Positions 16,799 to 25,933 of a stretch of DNA of 64,000 bases are shown piece by piece. The DNA lies in the NCBI GenBank assembly GCA_934157235.1, contig CAKPHH010000001.1, positions 248,001-312,000 on the forward strand. The letters run 5' to 3'. Origin of the DNA: an uncultured Bacilli bacterium. GTDB lineage: Bacteria; Bacillota_I; Bacilli_A; RF39; UBA660. Made by a program: the position numbers and the translations under genes. How positions within the stretch are numbered: the first letter of the stretch is position 1; each line of letters opens with the position of its first letter. The notes below the pieces were generated by a model. That model was not told the origin of the DNA, did not search any database, and was given only the letters and a program-made list of their open reading frames with translations.

Positions 16799-19481
16799 GT
16801 CTTAAACTATTCTCCACGTTTTCTAAAACTTCTCTTACCTTACTAGCATCTTTTCCGCCACCTTGAGCAAATGTTGGACTACCTCCACCATTACCATTAG
16901 CCATCATTGAAGCTTCTTTGGCGATTAATCCAGCATTAACACTACAATTGCTTCGTACAATAAAGTTAACACTATCTTCGCCTTTAACATTAGCAAAGAA
17001 AACAAAACCTGGATTCATAATCTCTACTAAAGTATCACTAACAGCCTTTAAAATATTATTATCTTTATCTCTAACTTCCATAACAATACCTAAAGTACCA
17101 TTGTAATTCTTAACATGTTCCTTATAAATATCTAAATTAGCTAAATCTTGTTTTTCCTTTAATTCAAAATACTTCTTTTCTAATGTTTTTACTTCTTGTT
17201 GAACATAACTAAGTTCATTTCTATTAAATATAATATCTTTATATGAGCTTGGTTTAGAATTATCAATATCAACATCAAATTCCAACTTAATAGCTTCATT
17301 CTTAGCCTTATCTAAAATATTCTTAGCTTTCATAAGTAATTTAACCATTTCATCATTATAAGGTTTAATTGCTTCATATAAAGCCATTTCACTTCTACTA
17401 CCAGTCGTAGCTTCAATTCTATAAACGTTACTTCCTTTAGATTCGCAAGTATATATAGCGAAGTTCTCAATTTCCTTTGTATTCGCAACATGTGTACCAC
17501 CACATAACTCTATAGACTTACCAATCTTAACAACTCTAACCATATCTCCATATTTTTCACTAAACAAAGCCATAGCGCCTAACTGTTTAGCTTTATCAAT
17601 TGGCATAACTTCAGTAGAAACAATTAGATCTTTAGAAATCATTTCTTTAGTGAACTCTTCAACTGCTAAAATCTTATCTTCTGACATCTTACCAGCATAA
17701 GTAAAGTCAAAACGTAACTTCTCATCATCTACATAGCTACCAGCTTGTTTAATATTGCCAGATACAACTTGCTGTAAAGAATATTGTAAAATATGTACCG
17801 AAGAATGGTTTGCTTCAATCTTTTTACGTCTATCTTTATCTAAAACAGCCTCACACGCTTCCCCAATACTAATAACTCCATCTAATAGTTTAACTTTATG
17901 AATATGTTGTCCATTAGGAGCCTTAAATACATCTAAAACACGTGCTTTAAAGTCTTTGCCAACAATCATACCCGTATCACTAACTTGTCCACCAGACTCT
18001 GCATAAAAACAAGTTCTATCAAGTGCTATATAACAATCATGATTACAAGTATTAATAATCTCATCCTTAGAAAATATCGCAATAACATTAGCTTTTAATC
18101 TATAAAGTCCATATACAAATTGACTCTCATCTTTAAAATCTAACAATACTTTCTTTTGACTTGCCATTGAAGCCTTACTCTTAACACTCTTTTTAGCAAG
18201 TTCTCTTTGAATATTCATAAACTTATCAAACTCTTCCTTAGAACAAGTATATCCAAGTTCATTTAAATACTCTAAAGTAAGTTCAAATGGAAATCCATAA
18301 GTATCATATAATTTAAACGCTTCCTCACCTGACACATAACCATCTGTAGAATTTTGTACTAATTCTTTTAATCTTCTCTCTCCTGCTTCAAGTGTCTTTA
18401 AGAATAGTTTTTCTTCTTCTAATACTAAAGTCTCAATAACTGGACGTTTTTCCAATAAATATGGATAAGCATCCTTCATAACATCAACAACATCTGAAAC
18501 AATCTTATACATAAAGGGACATTCCAATCCTAAAATCTTACCATATCTAACACTACGACGTAATAATCTTCTAAGTACATATCCACGTCCTGTATTTTCA
18601 AAACAAGCTCCATCTGCTAAAGCAAAAACAATTGCTCTAATATGATCTGCTATAACTTTATACTCTTTTTGTCCTGTATAAGTAGCACCAGCTAACTCTA
18701 TAATATGATCCATTATTGGTCTAAATAAATCTGTCTCAAAGTTAGAATCTACTCCTTGGAATATACAACACCATCTCTCAAGTCCAGCCCCAGTATCTAT
18801 ATTTTTATTAGGAAGTTCCTTATATTGATTTCTAGGTACTCCGGCTTTAGAATTAAATTGACTAAATACATTATTCCAAATTTCAACATAACGTTCTTGA
18901 TCCTCATCTCGTCTAAATTTACTTAATGCATCACCCTCAGGATCATACTTTTCTCCTCTATCAAAGAATATTTCCGAATCAGGTCCACAAGGTCCTTCTC
19001 CAATCTCCCAGAAATTCTCCTCAAGTCTAACTATATGCGAAGGTTCCATTCCAACCTCTATCCATCTATTAAAGGCATCATCATCGTCAGTATAAATAGT
19101 AACATATAATAACTCTTTATCAATTCCAAAATAGTTAGGACTAGTTAATAGTTCAAATGAATATTCAATTGCTTCATTTTTAAAATAATCACCTATTGAA
19201 AAGTTACCCATCATTTCAAAGAAAGTCTGATGCCTTTTTGTAACTCCAACATTCTCTATATCATTAGTTCTAATACACTTTTGTATACTAACAAGTCTTT
19301 TACAATCTGGCACAACTGATCCATCAAAATACTTCTTCAATGGCGTAACCCCAGCATTTACCCATAACAAACTATCATCATTAACTGGTACTAGTGAAGC
19401 ACTTTCTACCTTTTTATGCCCTTTCTCTTCAAAAAACTTAAACCATGTATTTCTAATATCATCATGACTCATATATTTCAT
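16791..19481 (-). CDS. alaS: Alanyl-tRNA synthetase
   Basis: 896 residues. The class II catalytic core begins DIRNTWFKFFEEKGH. The editing domain has the zinc ligands HSSVH and CGGTH, and the C-terminal C-Ala domain ends with the Gly-rich GNGGGSPTFAQGGG. The length is near the usual 875-880. GAGGAGGAG precedes the start. It is the third gene after an alanine-specific T-box leader, so it is probably induced when tRNA-Ala is uncharged. holA overlaps its end. Confidence 0.97.
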   Translation of the reverse strand: MKYMSHDDIRNTWFKFFEEKGHKKVESASLVPVNDDSLLWVNAGVTPLKKYFDGSVVPDCKRLVSIQKCIRTNDIENVGVTKRHQTFFEMMGNFSIGDYFKNEAIEYSFELLTSPNYFGIDKELLYVTIYTDDDDAFNRWIEVGMEPSHIVRLEENFWEIGEGPCGPDSEIFFDRGEKYDPEGDALSKFRRDEDQERYVEIWNNVFSQFNSKAGVPRNQYKELPNKNIDTGAGLERWCCIFQGVDSNFETDLFRPIMDHIIELAGATYTGQKEYKVIADHIRAIVFALADGACFENTGRGYVLRRLLRRSVRYGKILGLECPFMYKIVSDVVDVMKDAYPYLLEKRPVIETLVLEEEKLFLKTLEAGERRLKELVQNSTDGYVSGEEAFKLYDTYGFPFELTLEYLNELGYTCSKEEFDKFMNIQRELAKKSVKSKASMASQKKVLLDFKDESQFVYGLYRLKANVIAIFSKDEIINTCNHDCYIALDRTCFYAESGGQVSDTGMIVGKDFKARVLDVFKAPNGQHIHKVKLLDGVISIGEACEAVLDKDRRKKIEANHSSVHILQYSLQQVVSGNIKQAGSYVDDEKLRFDFTYAGKMSEDKILAVEEFTKEMISKDLIVSTEVMPIDKAKQLGAMALFSEKYGDMVRVVKIGKSIELCGGTHVANTKEIENFAIYTCESKGSNVYRIEATTGSRSEMALYEAIKPYNDEMVKLLMKAKNILDKAKNEAIKLEFDVDIDNSKPSSYKDIIFNRNELSYVQQEVKTLEKKYFELKEKQDLANLDIYKEHVKNYNGTLGIVMEVRDKDNNILKAVSDTLVEIMNPGFVFFANVKGEDSVNFIVRSNCSVNAGLIAKEASMMANGNGGGSPTFAQGGGKDASKVREVLENVENSLRHE

Positions 19482-19516
19482 AATCTCATACTCCTCCTCA
19501 AGTCTAAATAATAATT

Positions 19517-20056
19517 TTAAATTTCTCTAATTATTTCTTCTAATCTTTCTATATAGTTATCTACCGTTCCATTATTAAAAATATAATAATCAGCATAAGC
19601 AATAGGTCCACCCTTAGCTAAATTTTCAATTTCTGAAACATCTCTAATAACAATTTCTTCTCTATTAAATGGTCTAATATCACGAACACTTACTCTGTCA
19701 TATCTTTTCTCTTTATCGCAAACAATAGAAACTAATACTAGCTCCTTAAACTTTTCTTTTAAATAAACATACTCATCCCATGAATAAAGTCCATCTAAAA
19801 CAGTATCCTTCTCTTCATAAGCTTTTTTTATTTTTTCTTCTAAAAGTACCGCGACTGCCGCCATTCCATGCTTCGCTCTAATATCTTCACGACACTTTTT
19901 CTCATTTGCTGGAGTAACTTTTTTTCCTTCTTCTTTTAATTTATCCATTATTGCTCCACCAAAATATATCTTATTCCAACCCTTCATCTCTAAATAATCT
20001 GTCGCAATACTCTTTCCAGAGCCAGCCATTCCAACTACCGCTATTAATTTACTCAT
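19517..20056 (-). CDS. P-loop kinase of the dephospho-CoA-kinase/UPF0200-like type
   Basis: 179 residues. P-loop GMAGSGKS is at 9-16. The lid/substrate region LDGLYSWDEYVYLKEKF, and the following VCDKEKRYDRVSVRDIRPF, resemble the UPF0200/AAA_18 nucleoside-kinase-like proteins better than CoaE. The substrate is unknown; a nucleotide or CoA precursor is plausible from the fold. It lies 2 bp from the preceding kinase gene and 35 bp upstream of alaS, inside the T-box operon. Confidence 0.75.
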   Translation of the reverse strand: MSKLIAVVGMAGSGKSIATDYLEMKGWNKIYFGGAIMDKLKEEGKKVTPANEKKCREDIRAKHGMAAVAVLLEEKIKKAYEEKDTVLDGLYSWDEYVYLKEKFKELVLVSIVCDKEKRYDRVSVRDIRPFNREEIVIRDVSEIENLAKGGPIAYADYYIFNNGTVDNYIERLEEIIREI

Positions 20057-20058
20057 AC

Positions 20059-20598
20059 CTACATCTCCTCTTTTTTAATAATTTCTTTAGCTTGACTTTT
20101 TAAACTCTCGAATCCCTCATTCTTAATTACATAATCAAAATCATTATAATCATTAATTTCTGTTTCTGTAATATGAGTCTTCTCATCTCCAACAAGTCCA
20201 TCATCAAAAGATCCTTCTCTAACTATTTTTATAGTAACAACATCATCAAATCTCTTTTTAAATTCACTAAATTCCATAATAAGTCTAGCATCAGTAATAA
20301 TAAACGCATCAAAGAAATTACTAAGTATCTCTATATCCTCACATGTTCTATCTATTAAAAACATATTTTTATGCATCTTTTCTTTAATTATCTCAATACC
20401 CATCTTTTGTAAAAATTCTCTTGGTTTATCTCCTGTATTTTCATTCCAATCAAAATAGTTTTTCGCATAAGAATACAAAGGTTCTGTAAGATGCATAACA
20501 CAAGGTTTATACCCATAGTTTTTTAATTCTTCTCTTAAATAATTTCCAAAAGTATTCTTTCCAGTTTTAGCACATCCCCCAATAACAAATATCTTCAT
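20059..20598 (-). CDS. P-loop (deoxy)nucleotide monophosphate kinase-like protein
   Basis: 179 residues. The N-terminus MKIFVIGGCAKTGKNTFGNY carries a P-loop (GCAKTGKN). The later FIITDARLIMEFSEFKKRF resembles the Asp-Ala-Arg segment of deoxynucleoside monophosphate kinases, including phage-type ones. GGAGGAATAAAA precedes the chosen ATG; a longer reading would run back into the T-box terminator. It is the first gene after the T-box leader and is followed 2 bp later by a second kinase. Substrate not determined. Confidence 0.75.
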   Translation of the reverse strand: MKIFVIGGCAKTGKNTFGNYLREELKNYGYKPCVMHLTEPLYSYAKNYFDWNENTGDKPREFLQKMGIEIIKEKMHKNMFLIDRTCEDIEILSNFFDAFIITDARLIMEFSEFKKRFDDVVTIKIVREGSFDDGLVGDEKTHITETEINDYNDFDYVIKNEGFESLKSQAKEIIKKEEM

Positions 20599-20618
20599 TT
20601 TTATTCCTCCCATATACA

Positions 20619-20791
20619 AATAAAAGACCAGAAATAGGAGGACAAAGTCCGGTACCATCCTATCTTGGTCTTAATTTACTAATAACGGCAACTACCGAGA
20701 AAACTCCTAAAGTAGCTTCCTTAAATTCTATTGTTAACTTTCACCATCTATTAACTCTCTATAAAAGCGAATTTAAGTACTTATCTTTAAT
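20619..20791 (-). promoter_or_regulatory. T-box riboswitch, alanine specifier
   Basis: On the - strand a stem-I helix (CTTAAATTC with GAATTTAAG) contains GAGAG and GGTGAAAG elements. Next to it is a specifier loop with AGTA on one side and GAA-GCT-A on the other, and GCT (plus positions 20716-20714) is an alanine codon. Downstream is the T-box sequence AGGATGGTACCGG (20661-20649). A competing terminator pairs AAGACC with GGTCTT (20625-20672) and is followed by T's. The leader precedes two kinase genes, alaS and holA. Uncharged tRNA-Ala should favour read-through. Confidence 0.88.
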
Positions 20792-20800
20792 CATCATTTT

Positions 20801-21958
20801 CTATTGATCTAATTCTTTTTTATTAAACATGTCTTTAAAATGAACTTTCTCATCTACAAACATGAAAATAACTTTTAAACAAGCAACTACTGGTGTTGCT
20901 ACTACCATTCCTATAATACCAAAGAAATGTTGAAAAATCAAGAGACTAATCATAATTATTACTGGATGTAATTCCATCGTATGTCCCATAATCAATGGTT
21001 GATAGAAATTATTTTCAAGCAACTGAACAATCACAATAGCAATTATACAAAATACTCCGCACGTTGGCGAAATAGTAAATCCAACAAGTACTACTGGTAT
21101 CGCTCCAATATATGGTCCAAAGTATGGAATAATATCTGTAACGGCACAGAACAAAGCAAATAGTAATGGCGCATTAAGTCCTGCTAAAGTTAAACCAATA
21201 CTCTGTGTAATAAATACTAAAAACATAACTGAAAATACACCTTGTACATATTTTCGTAAAGAAGTATTAATTCTCGTCGTTAACTCAATATAATTATCTT
21301 TCCACGCATTAGGTAAATGATTAATAACCGTAATATTAATCTTATCAAAATCAAATAACATATAAAAACCAATCATTAATCCTAAAACAAAATTAACTCC
21401 TCCAGATATTAAAGCCTTCGTAATATTAATAATTGTATTAGGTAAATTAGTAGTTAATCCAACACCGAAATCTTCTACAGTTTTATATACTTTGTCTTGT
21501 ATTGCTTTAATATCTACTCCTGTAGAACTAAAATTATCAAAAATCTTATTTCCAAAGACTTTTAAATCTTTTAATATATCTGGAATAGTCCCTACAAAAT
21601 CTCCTATCTGTCTAACAAAAGTAGGTAAAAAGGCATATAAAAGTAAGAATATAAGTCCTAGCAACACTAAATATACTAATATACACGCTACAAATCTTGG
21701 AATCTTTTTTCTTTGTAAAAATCTAACTATTGGATCACATAACCAAGCAATTAAAAGTCCAATAAATATTGGTGAAATTACGACAAATAATTCTTTTAAA
21801 AATGCTAGTATTTTTAATTCTCTAAGTACATAAATACCAAGTAGTACTACCGCAACAATTACTGCTATATAGACAATTCTTGTTAACTTACTACCAATAA
21901 CTAGAATTTCATTTAAACTAGAAATATCTACTTTCTCATCCTTCTTACGTCTAAACAT
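20801..21958 (-). CDS. AI-2E family transporter
   Basis: 385 residues, about eight TM helices, of the UPF0118/PerM (YdbI, YtvI-like) family. Recognisable segments are FVVISPIFIGLLIAWLCDPI, DIIPYFGPYIGAIPVVLVGF and LLENNFYQPLIMGHTMELHP. Members export small solutes or act as Na+/H+ antiporters; the AI-2 link is not general. A gene of this family also lies near alaS in Bacillus. AAGGAGGCG precedes the start. The T-box leader begins about 10 bp after its stop. Confidence 0.9.
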   Translation of the reverse strand: MFRRKKDEKVDISSLNEILVIGSKLTRIVYIAVIVAVVLLGIYVLRELKILAFLKELFVVISPIFIGLLIAWLCDPIVRFLQRKKIPRFVACILVYLVLLGLIFLLLYAFLPTFVRQIGDFVGTIPDILKDLKVFGNKIFDNFSSTGVDIKAIQDKVYKTVEDFGVGLTTNLPNTIINITKALISGGVNFVLGLMIGFYMLFDFDKINITVINHLPNAWKDNYIELTTRINTSLRKYVQGVFSVMFLVFITQSIGLTLAGLNAPLLFALFCAVTDIIPYFGPYIGAIPVVLVGFTISPTCGVFCIIAIVIVQLLENNFYQPLIMGHTMELHPVIIMISLLIFQHFFGIIGMVVATPVVACLKVIFMFVDEKVHFKDMFNKKELDQ

Positions 21959-22046
21959 AAAAACGCCTCCTTAAAAATATAAGCTATTATACCACAAATT
22001 CTAGTAAAAAACTATAAAATACACTATAATAATTACAGGTGATTAC

Positions 22047-22619
22047 ATGAAATGTCTAATCGAAAATAAAGATAGTGAAATTATTATTAAAAATTCTCGT
22101 TTTATAACTTCTTTAATAAAAATAGATGAAACATCAAACATAAAAGACTTAATCGAAACTATAAAAGTTAAGTATCCCAATGCTACTCATTACTGTTATG
22201 CCTATATTACCAAGGATAACCAAAAGTCAAGTGATGATGGTGAACCAGGTGGTACAGCTGGTCTTCCTATGTTAAATGTCTTAATCAAAAACAATCTTAT
22301 TAATATTCTTGCTATTACAACAAGATATTTTGGCGGTATCAAACTAGGTGCCGGTGGCTTAGTAAGAGCCTACACCAAATCTCTAACAACAGCCCTTGAA
22401 AATAATACAATTGAAGTAGAACTTGGCTATACTATAAAAATCATCATTAATTATGATATACAAAAAGAACTAGATTATTTATTAAAAAATGAAGAAATCT
22501 TAAAAAAAGATTATCAAGAGCAAATAACTTATTACCTAAACATTTCCAAAGATACATACCATAACTTATCAAAGTATAACCCAACCATCCTAAAAGAAAC
22601 TTACATCAAAAAAATGTAG
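22047..22619 (+). CDS. yigZ: YigZ/IMPACT family protein
   Basis: 190 residues. The UPF0029 N-terminal domain is unmistakable: SSDDGEPGGTAGLPML and TTRYFGGIKLGAGGLVRAY. The C-terminal DUF1949-like domain follows. The family is related to eukaryotic IMPACT; its bacterial role is unclear. AGGTGAT lies before the ATG. Monocistronic, ending at a bidirectional terminator. Confidence 0.95.
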   Translation: MKCLIENKDSEIIIKNSRFITSLIKIDETSNIKDLIETIKVKYPNATHYCYAYITKDNQKSSDDGEPGGTAGLPMLNVLIKNNLINILAITTRYFGGIKLGAGGLVRAYTKSLTTALENNTIEVELGYTIKIIINYDIQKELDYLLKNEEILKKDYQEQITYYLNISKDTYHNLSKYNPTILKETYIKKM

Positions 22620-22638
22620 ATTAAATCTACATTTTTTT
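22608..22638. terminator. Bidirectional terminator
   Basis: AATGTAGAT-TAA-ATCTACATT stem, A-run on the left and T-run on the right, between yigZ and the convergent tdk. Confidence 0.85.
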
Positions 22639-23242
22639 ATTTCCTAAGTTGTTCCCTTAATTTTCTATACTTACTTAACTTATCATAATAGCAATATGGA
22701 CATAAGGATTCATAAGTAATTTTATCTTCTCCATCTATCGCCACCTGTTCTCCATCAAAAATAAATTTGCCATTAATTTTTCTTCCATTAAACATTGCTT
22801 TTCTACCACAAGCACAAATAGTCTTCATCTCCTCTATTGTATGAGCAATCTCTAATAACCTCGTAGCTCCTGGAAAACCATTAGTCCTAAAATCTGTTCT
22901 AAGCCCATAACAAATAACTGGTATATTAAGTCTAACAACTACTTGCATTAATTCATCTACTTGAATACTCTCTAAAAATTGTGCTTCATCTACCAAAATA
23001 CACTTAACATCCTCATCATGTTCCTTAATATAAGTAAATATATTTTCTCCAGCTCCAATTAAATGATCAACTTGTCTTTTTAAACCAATCCTAGATACTA
23101 TATAATCCTCTCCCTTAGAATCTATTTTTGGTTTTATAATTAAAACTTTCATTCCCCTTTCTTCATAGTTATGAGCAGTCTGTAATAAAATAGTCGTTTT
23201 ACCAGAATTCATTGCTCCATATCTAAAAAATAATTTTGCCAT
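22637..23242 (-). CDS. tdk: Thymidine kinase (type II)
   Basis: 201 residues. P-loop GAMNSGKT is at 9-16, and LVDEAQFL is the Walker B region. The lasso/zinc domain carries CACGRK and CPYC cysteine pairs, as in Gram-positive Tdk. It phosphorylates thymidine for dTMP salvage. It is preceded by AGGAGTG and lies just after sigE on the same strand. Confidence 0.96.
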   Translation of the reverse strand: MAKLFFRYGAMNSGKTTILLQTAHNYEERGMKVLIIKPKIDSKGEDYIVSRIGLKRQVDHLIGAGENIFTYIKEHDEDVKCILVDEAQFLESIQVDELMQVVVRLNIPVICYGLRTDFRTNGFPGATRLLEIAHTIEEMKTICACGRKAMFNGRKINGKFIFDGEQVAIDGEDKITYESLCPYCYYDKLSKYRKLREQLRK

Positions 23243-23280
23243 TATTAAACACTCCTATCTTAATTACAATTATATAAAAC

Positions 23281-23970
23281 CTAATTGTAATTAACAAGAG
23301 TTTTAAGTCTTTTAATAACCTTTTTTTCTATCCTTGAAATATAAGACTGTGAAATACCTAACTTTTCGGCTACCTCCTTCTGTGTCAACTCATCATGTCC
23401 CATTAATCCATATCTAAGTATCATAATATCTCTATCTCTTGGTCTAAGTCGCATTACTTCATTAATCATTAAATTCCTCTCAGTTTCTTCCTCTATTCCT
23501 TTTGTCACAATATCTGCATCAGTTCCTAAAACATCTTCTAAATGCAATTCATTTCCTTCTCCATCAAATGATAAAGATGCATCTATACTAACCTCCGTCT
23601 TGATTCTCTTATTTTTTCTAAGATACATTAAAATCTCATTATCAATACATCTTGAAGCATAAGTAGCTAGTTTTATATTTTTACTTTTACTAAAGGTATT
23701 AATACCTTTAATTAACCCAATTGTCCCAATACTAACCAAATCTTCTAAATCAACTCCTGTATTTTCGTACTTTTTTGCTAAAAAGACTACCAAACGTAAA
23801 TTATGTTCGATTAAAACGTCTTTAGCCTTCAAATCTCCATCATCTTTTAAACTAACATAATAATCTTCCATCTCCCTCGATAAAGGTTCAGGAAGCATAT
23901 CTGTAGCCCCAACATAAAAAATACTTGTAACTTTATAAAATAACTTCCTGATAAAATTAATAATAAACAT
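23281..23970 (-). CDS. sigE: RNA polymerase sporulation sigma factor E
   Basis: 229 residues. Region 2 (HNLRLVVFLAKKYENTG, DLVSIGTIGLIKGINTF) and region 4 (LTQKEVAEKLGISQSYISRI) are intact. The first about 30 residues form the amphipathic pro-sequence that SpoIIGA removes, as in B. subtilis pro-sigma-E. It controls early mother-cell genes. Its ATG overlaps the spoIIGA stop (TAATG), the classical spoIIG operon order. Confidence 0.94.
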   Translation of the reverse strand: MFIINFIRKLFYKVTSIFYVGATDMLPEPLSREMEDYYVSLKDDGDLKAKDVLIEHNLRLVVFLAKKYENTGVDLEDLVSIGTIGLIKGINTFSKSKNIKLATYASRCIDNEILMYLRKNKRIKTEVSIDASLSFDGEGNELHLEDVLGTDADIVTKGIEEETERNLMINEVMRLRPRDRDIMILRYGLMGHDELTQKEVAEKLGISQSYISRIEKKVIKRLKTLVNYN

Positions 23971-24737
23971 TATAACTCCTCCTTAAAAATATTCGGTAAT
24001 ATACACTCTACCCCATCTATTGCGATCTTATCTTTACTAATGCCAACTAAACAATTACTAAATTCTTTTTCTTCAACTATTACTTTATCTACTTTATAAC
24101 ACTTAATAACCCCAGTCGTATTTAAAGCCTTATAAGGTACATAAACAATATCTCCTTCCATTAAAATATCATTATTAACCAAAATAACACTTCGTCCCTT
24201 ATAAGGATCTTTTAACCTATTTCCAGTATCTAAAAGTCCCATTAACTTATATTTCTTATTATTCTTAATAATCAAAACCTCATAAATATTCCCATAAGTA
24301 TTCTTATATAAAATATGTTCTTTTACATAACAAAATATAATAATTGGACTAACTATAATTAATAAAATAAAATTAATAGATAACCCATTATTAATAAATA
24401 AAATACCCTGATTTCGATAAGTAAAACTAATATTAAGTAAATATAAGCTTCCTCCTAAAACTATACTAAGTAGATAAAAATAACTTATATTCTTAATAAA
24501 GTTTTTCTTTCCAAAAGTTGTTAAAATAATACCTATACTTATAATAACTTTAATTAAAAATAATGAAACGGAATTAAGTTTTATAAAGAGTAAAAACACT
24601 GATAAAGAAGCCACTATACTTCCCAGCACTAATCTTTTAATTGGAACTATTTCTTTTAATATTTTACTAGTTCCATATAGTAATAAAAAATCAAAGAAAA
24701 AATTTAGTAAAAACACCAAGTCTAAATAGATCTTCAT
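23970..24737 (-). CDS. spoIIGA: Sporulation sigma-E processing protease
   Basis: 255 residues. About five TM helices fill residues 1-140, and a soluble aspartic protease domain follows, with GLLDTGNRLKDP (Asp170, corresponding to the catalytic Asp of the family). It is a dimeric membrane protease that processes pro-sigma-E in response to the forespore signal SpoIIR. Length is below B. subtilis (309), mainly in the C-terminal domain, so substrate contacts may be reduced. One-nt overlap with sigE. Confidence 0.9.
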   Translation of the reverse strand: MKIYLDLVFLLNFFFDFLLLYGTSKILKEIVPIKRLVLGSIVASLSVFLLFIKLNSVSLFLIKVIISIGIILTTFGKKNFIKNISYFYLLSIVLGGSLYLLNISFTYRNQGILFINNGLSINFILLIIVSPIIIFCYVKEHILYKNTYGNIYEVLIIKNNKKYKLMGLLDTGNRLKDPYKGRSVILVNNDILMEGDIVYVPYKALNTTGVIKCYKVDKVIVEEKEFSNCLVGISKDKIAIDGVECILPNIFKEEL

Positions 24738-24763
24738 TTATATCACCATCATCACTATACCAA

Positions 24764-24787
24764 TAAAAAAACGACTTATCTGTCGTT
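24764..24787 (-). terminator. Terminator before spoIIGA
   Basis: AAACGAC-AGATAA-GTCGTTT stem on the - strand with a long T-run, just after the small membrane protein gene. Confidence 0.8.
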
Positions 24788-24798
24788 TCTTTGTACTT

Positions 24799-25113
24799 TT
24801 ATATTTTTTTCTTATGAATAAATATTTTAATTATATATGATAAGAATATAATCATTATCACAACAAATGCCCATTGTAATATTGTATTAACTATTCCACT
24901 AGAATATTTATTAATAATTCCAATAATACTTTCAGGTACATATTTCCCAATTAAAGCTGAAACATCTGGTAAACCTATATTATTCTTAATAAATGTCAAA
25001 ATTCTAAGTAATATATCAACTATTGCCATAAAAAAGACAAATGATGAAAATCTTTTAAAAAACATTACTACTACTAAAATTAATACTATTAACACTATTA
25101 AATCTATATACAT
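24799..25113 (-). CDS. Small membrane protein of unknown function
   Basis: 104 residues with about three TM helices (about 3-20, 22-45 and 78-98) and a lysine-rich end (KIFIHKKKI). The middle loop (GLPDVSALIGKYVPESIIG) is the only notable soluble part. No family is recognised. Located between the DUF421 gene and spoIIGA, with a terminator after it. Linkage to sporulation genes suggests a possible sporulation role, but that is only context. Confidence 0.6.
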   Translation of the reverse strand: MYIDLIVLIVLILVVVMFFKRFSSFVFFMAIVDILLRILTFIKNNIGLPDVSALIGKYVPESIIGIINKYSSGIVNTILQWAFVVIMIIFLSYIIKIFIHKKKI

Positions 25114-25172
25114 CTAACTAACCACCTCGACTATATTAATTCTAGCATATTTTAAGAGTAATTAAAAGTTTT

Positions 25173-25883
25173 TTATTCTAAAACATCCTTCGGTTCTCTA
25201 TAATCTTTTCTATATATTGTTATTTTATTATCTTTATATGTTGCCAGTAATATTGCCTCATACGTATCATATCCTTTTACTTTTAATTGCTGTATAAACC
25301 AATCTCTATCTCGATCTGTATTAGAAATATTTTCTTCCATTAATCTAGAATCTATTATTATATTTGCTGTTAAATTATCTTTATTTAGTTTTATTTTTAA
25401 ATCATTCTTAGTTGGACTACTATATTTATCTTTTGAAAGAAAACTTATCTTTCCATTAACTTCCATTATCGCAAAAGCAATCTCTTCTAAATCAAAATAT
25501 CCTGCATTTCTTGCTTGTTCTAACAAGTCATTTATATCTATCTTAACTTTTCTTAAAGATTTAAGTAGTATATTTCCATTTTCTATTAAAACTGTTGGCA
25601 CTCCTGCAACTGCTCTTCTAATAACAATACTCTTCATTGACAAAATTGATACTAAGTAAGCAACTAGTCCAAATGAAACAATTGCCACTACACCATTAAT
25701 ATATTGTCCATCAAAGTTCATTGTCATCTCTGCCGTAAAATTACCAATCGATATTCCAATAACATAATCAAATAAGCTTAACTCTGATACTTGTTTCTTT
25801 CCAATTAACTTTGTAATAAAAAATAAAATAATTAAACTAACTAACGATCTCGGTACAATCATAAATGCTTCATTAAAATCCAT
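25173..25883 (-). CDS. DUF421 (YetF-type) membrane protein
   Basis: 236 residues. Three TM helices lie in the first 80 residues (IILFFITKLIGKKQVSELS, then FDYVIGISIGNFTAEM), followed by the YetF soluble domain with RRAVAGVPTVLIENG and the paired helices LLEQARNAGYFDLEEI. The YetF family is broad in spore-formers. The longer reading at 25892 is the GTG of the GGTGATAAAT ribosome site, so the ATG at 25883 is used. Confidence 0.9.
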   Translation of the reverse strand: MDFNEAFMIVPRSLVSLIILFFITKLIGKKQVSELSLFDYVIGISIGNFTAEMTMNFDGQYINGVVAIVSFGLVAYLVSILSMKSIVIRRAVAGVPTVLIENGNILLKSLRKVKIDINDLLEQARNAGYFDLEEIAFAIMEVNGKISFLSKDKYSSPTKNDLKIKLNKDNLTANIIIDSRLMEENISNTDRDRDWFIQQLKVKGYDTYEAILLATYKDNKITIYRKDYREPKDVLE

Positions 25884-25909
25884 ATTTATCACCAGTATTA
25901 TTATTAACC

Positions 25910-25933
25910 AAAAAAGAGACTTTTAGTCTCTTA
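25910..25933 (-). terminator. Terminator of spoIVB
   Basis: AAGAGACT-AAA-AGTCTCTT stem on the - strand plus T-run, overlapping the spoIVB stop codon. Confidence 0.85.

Noticed and set aside
19517..20598. The two kinases as a phage remnant
   Set aside because: No phage structural, lysis or integrase gene is near and both are in a coherent, regulated operon.
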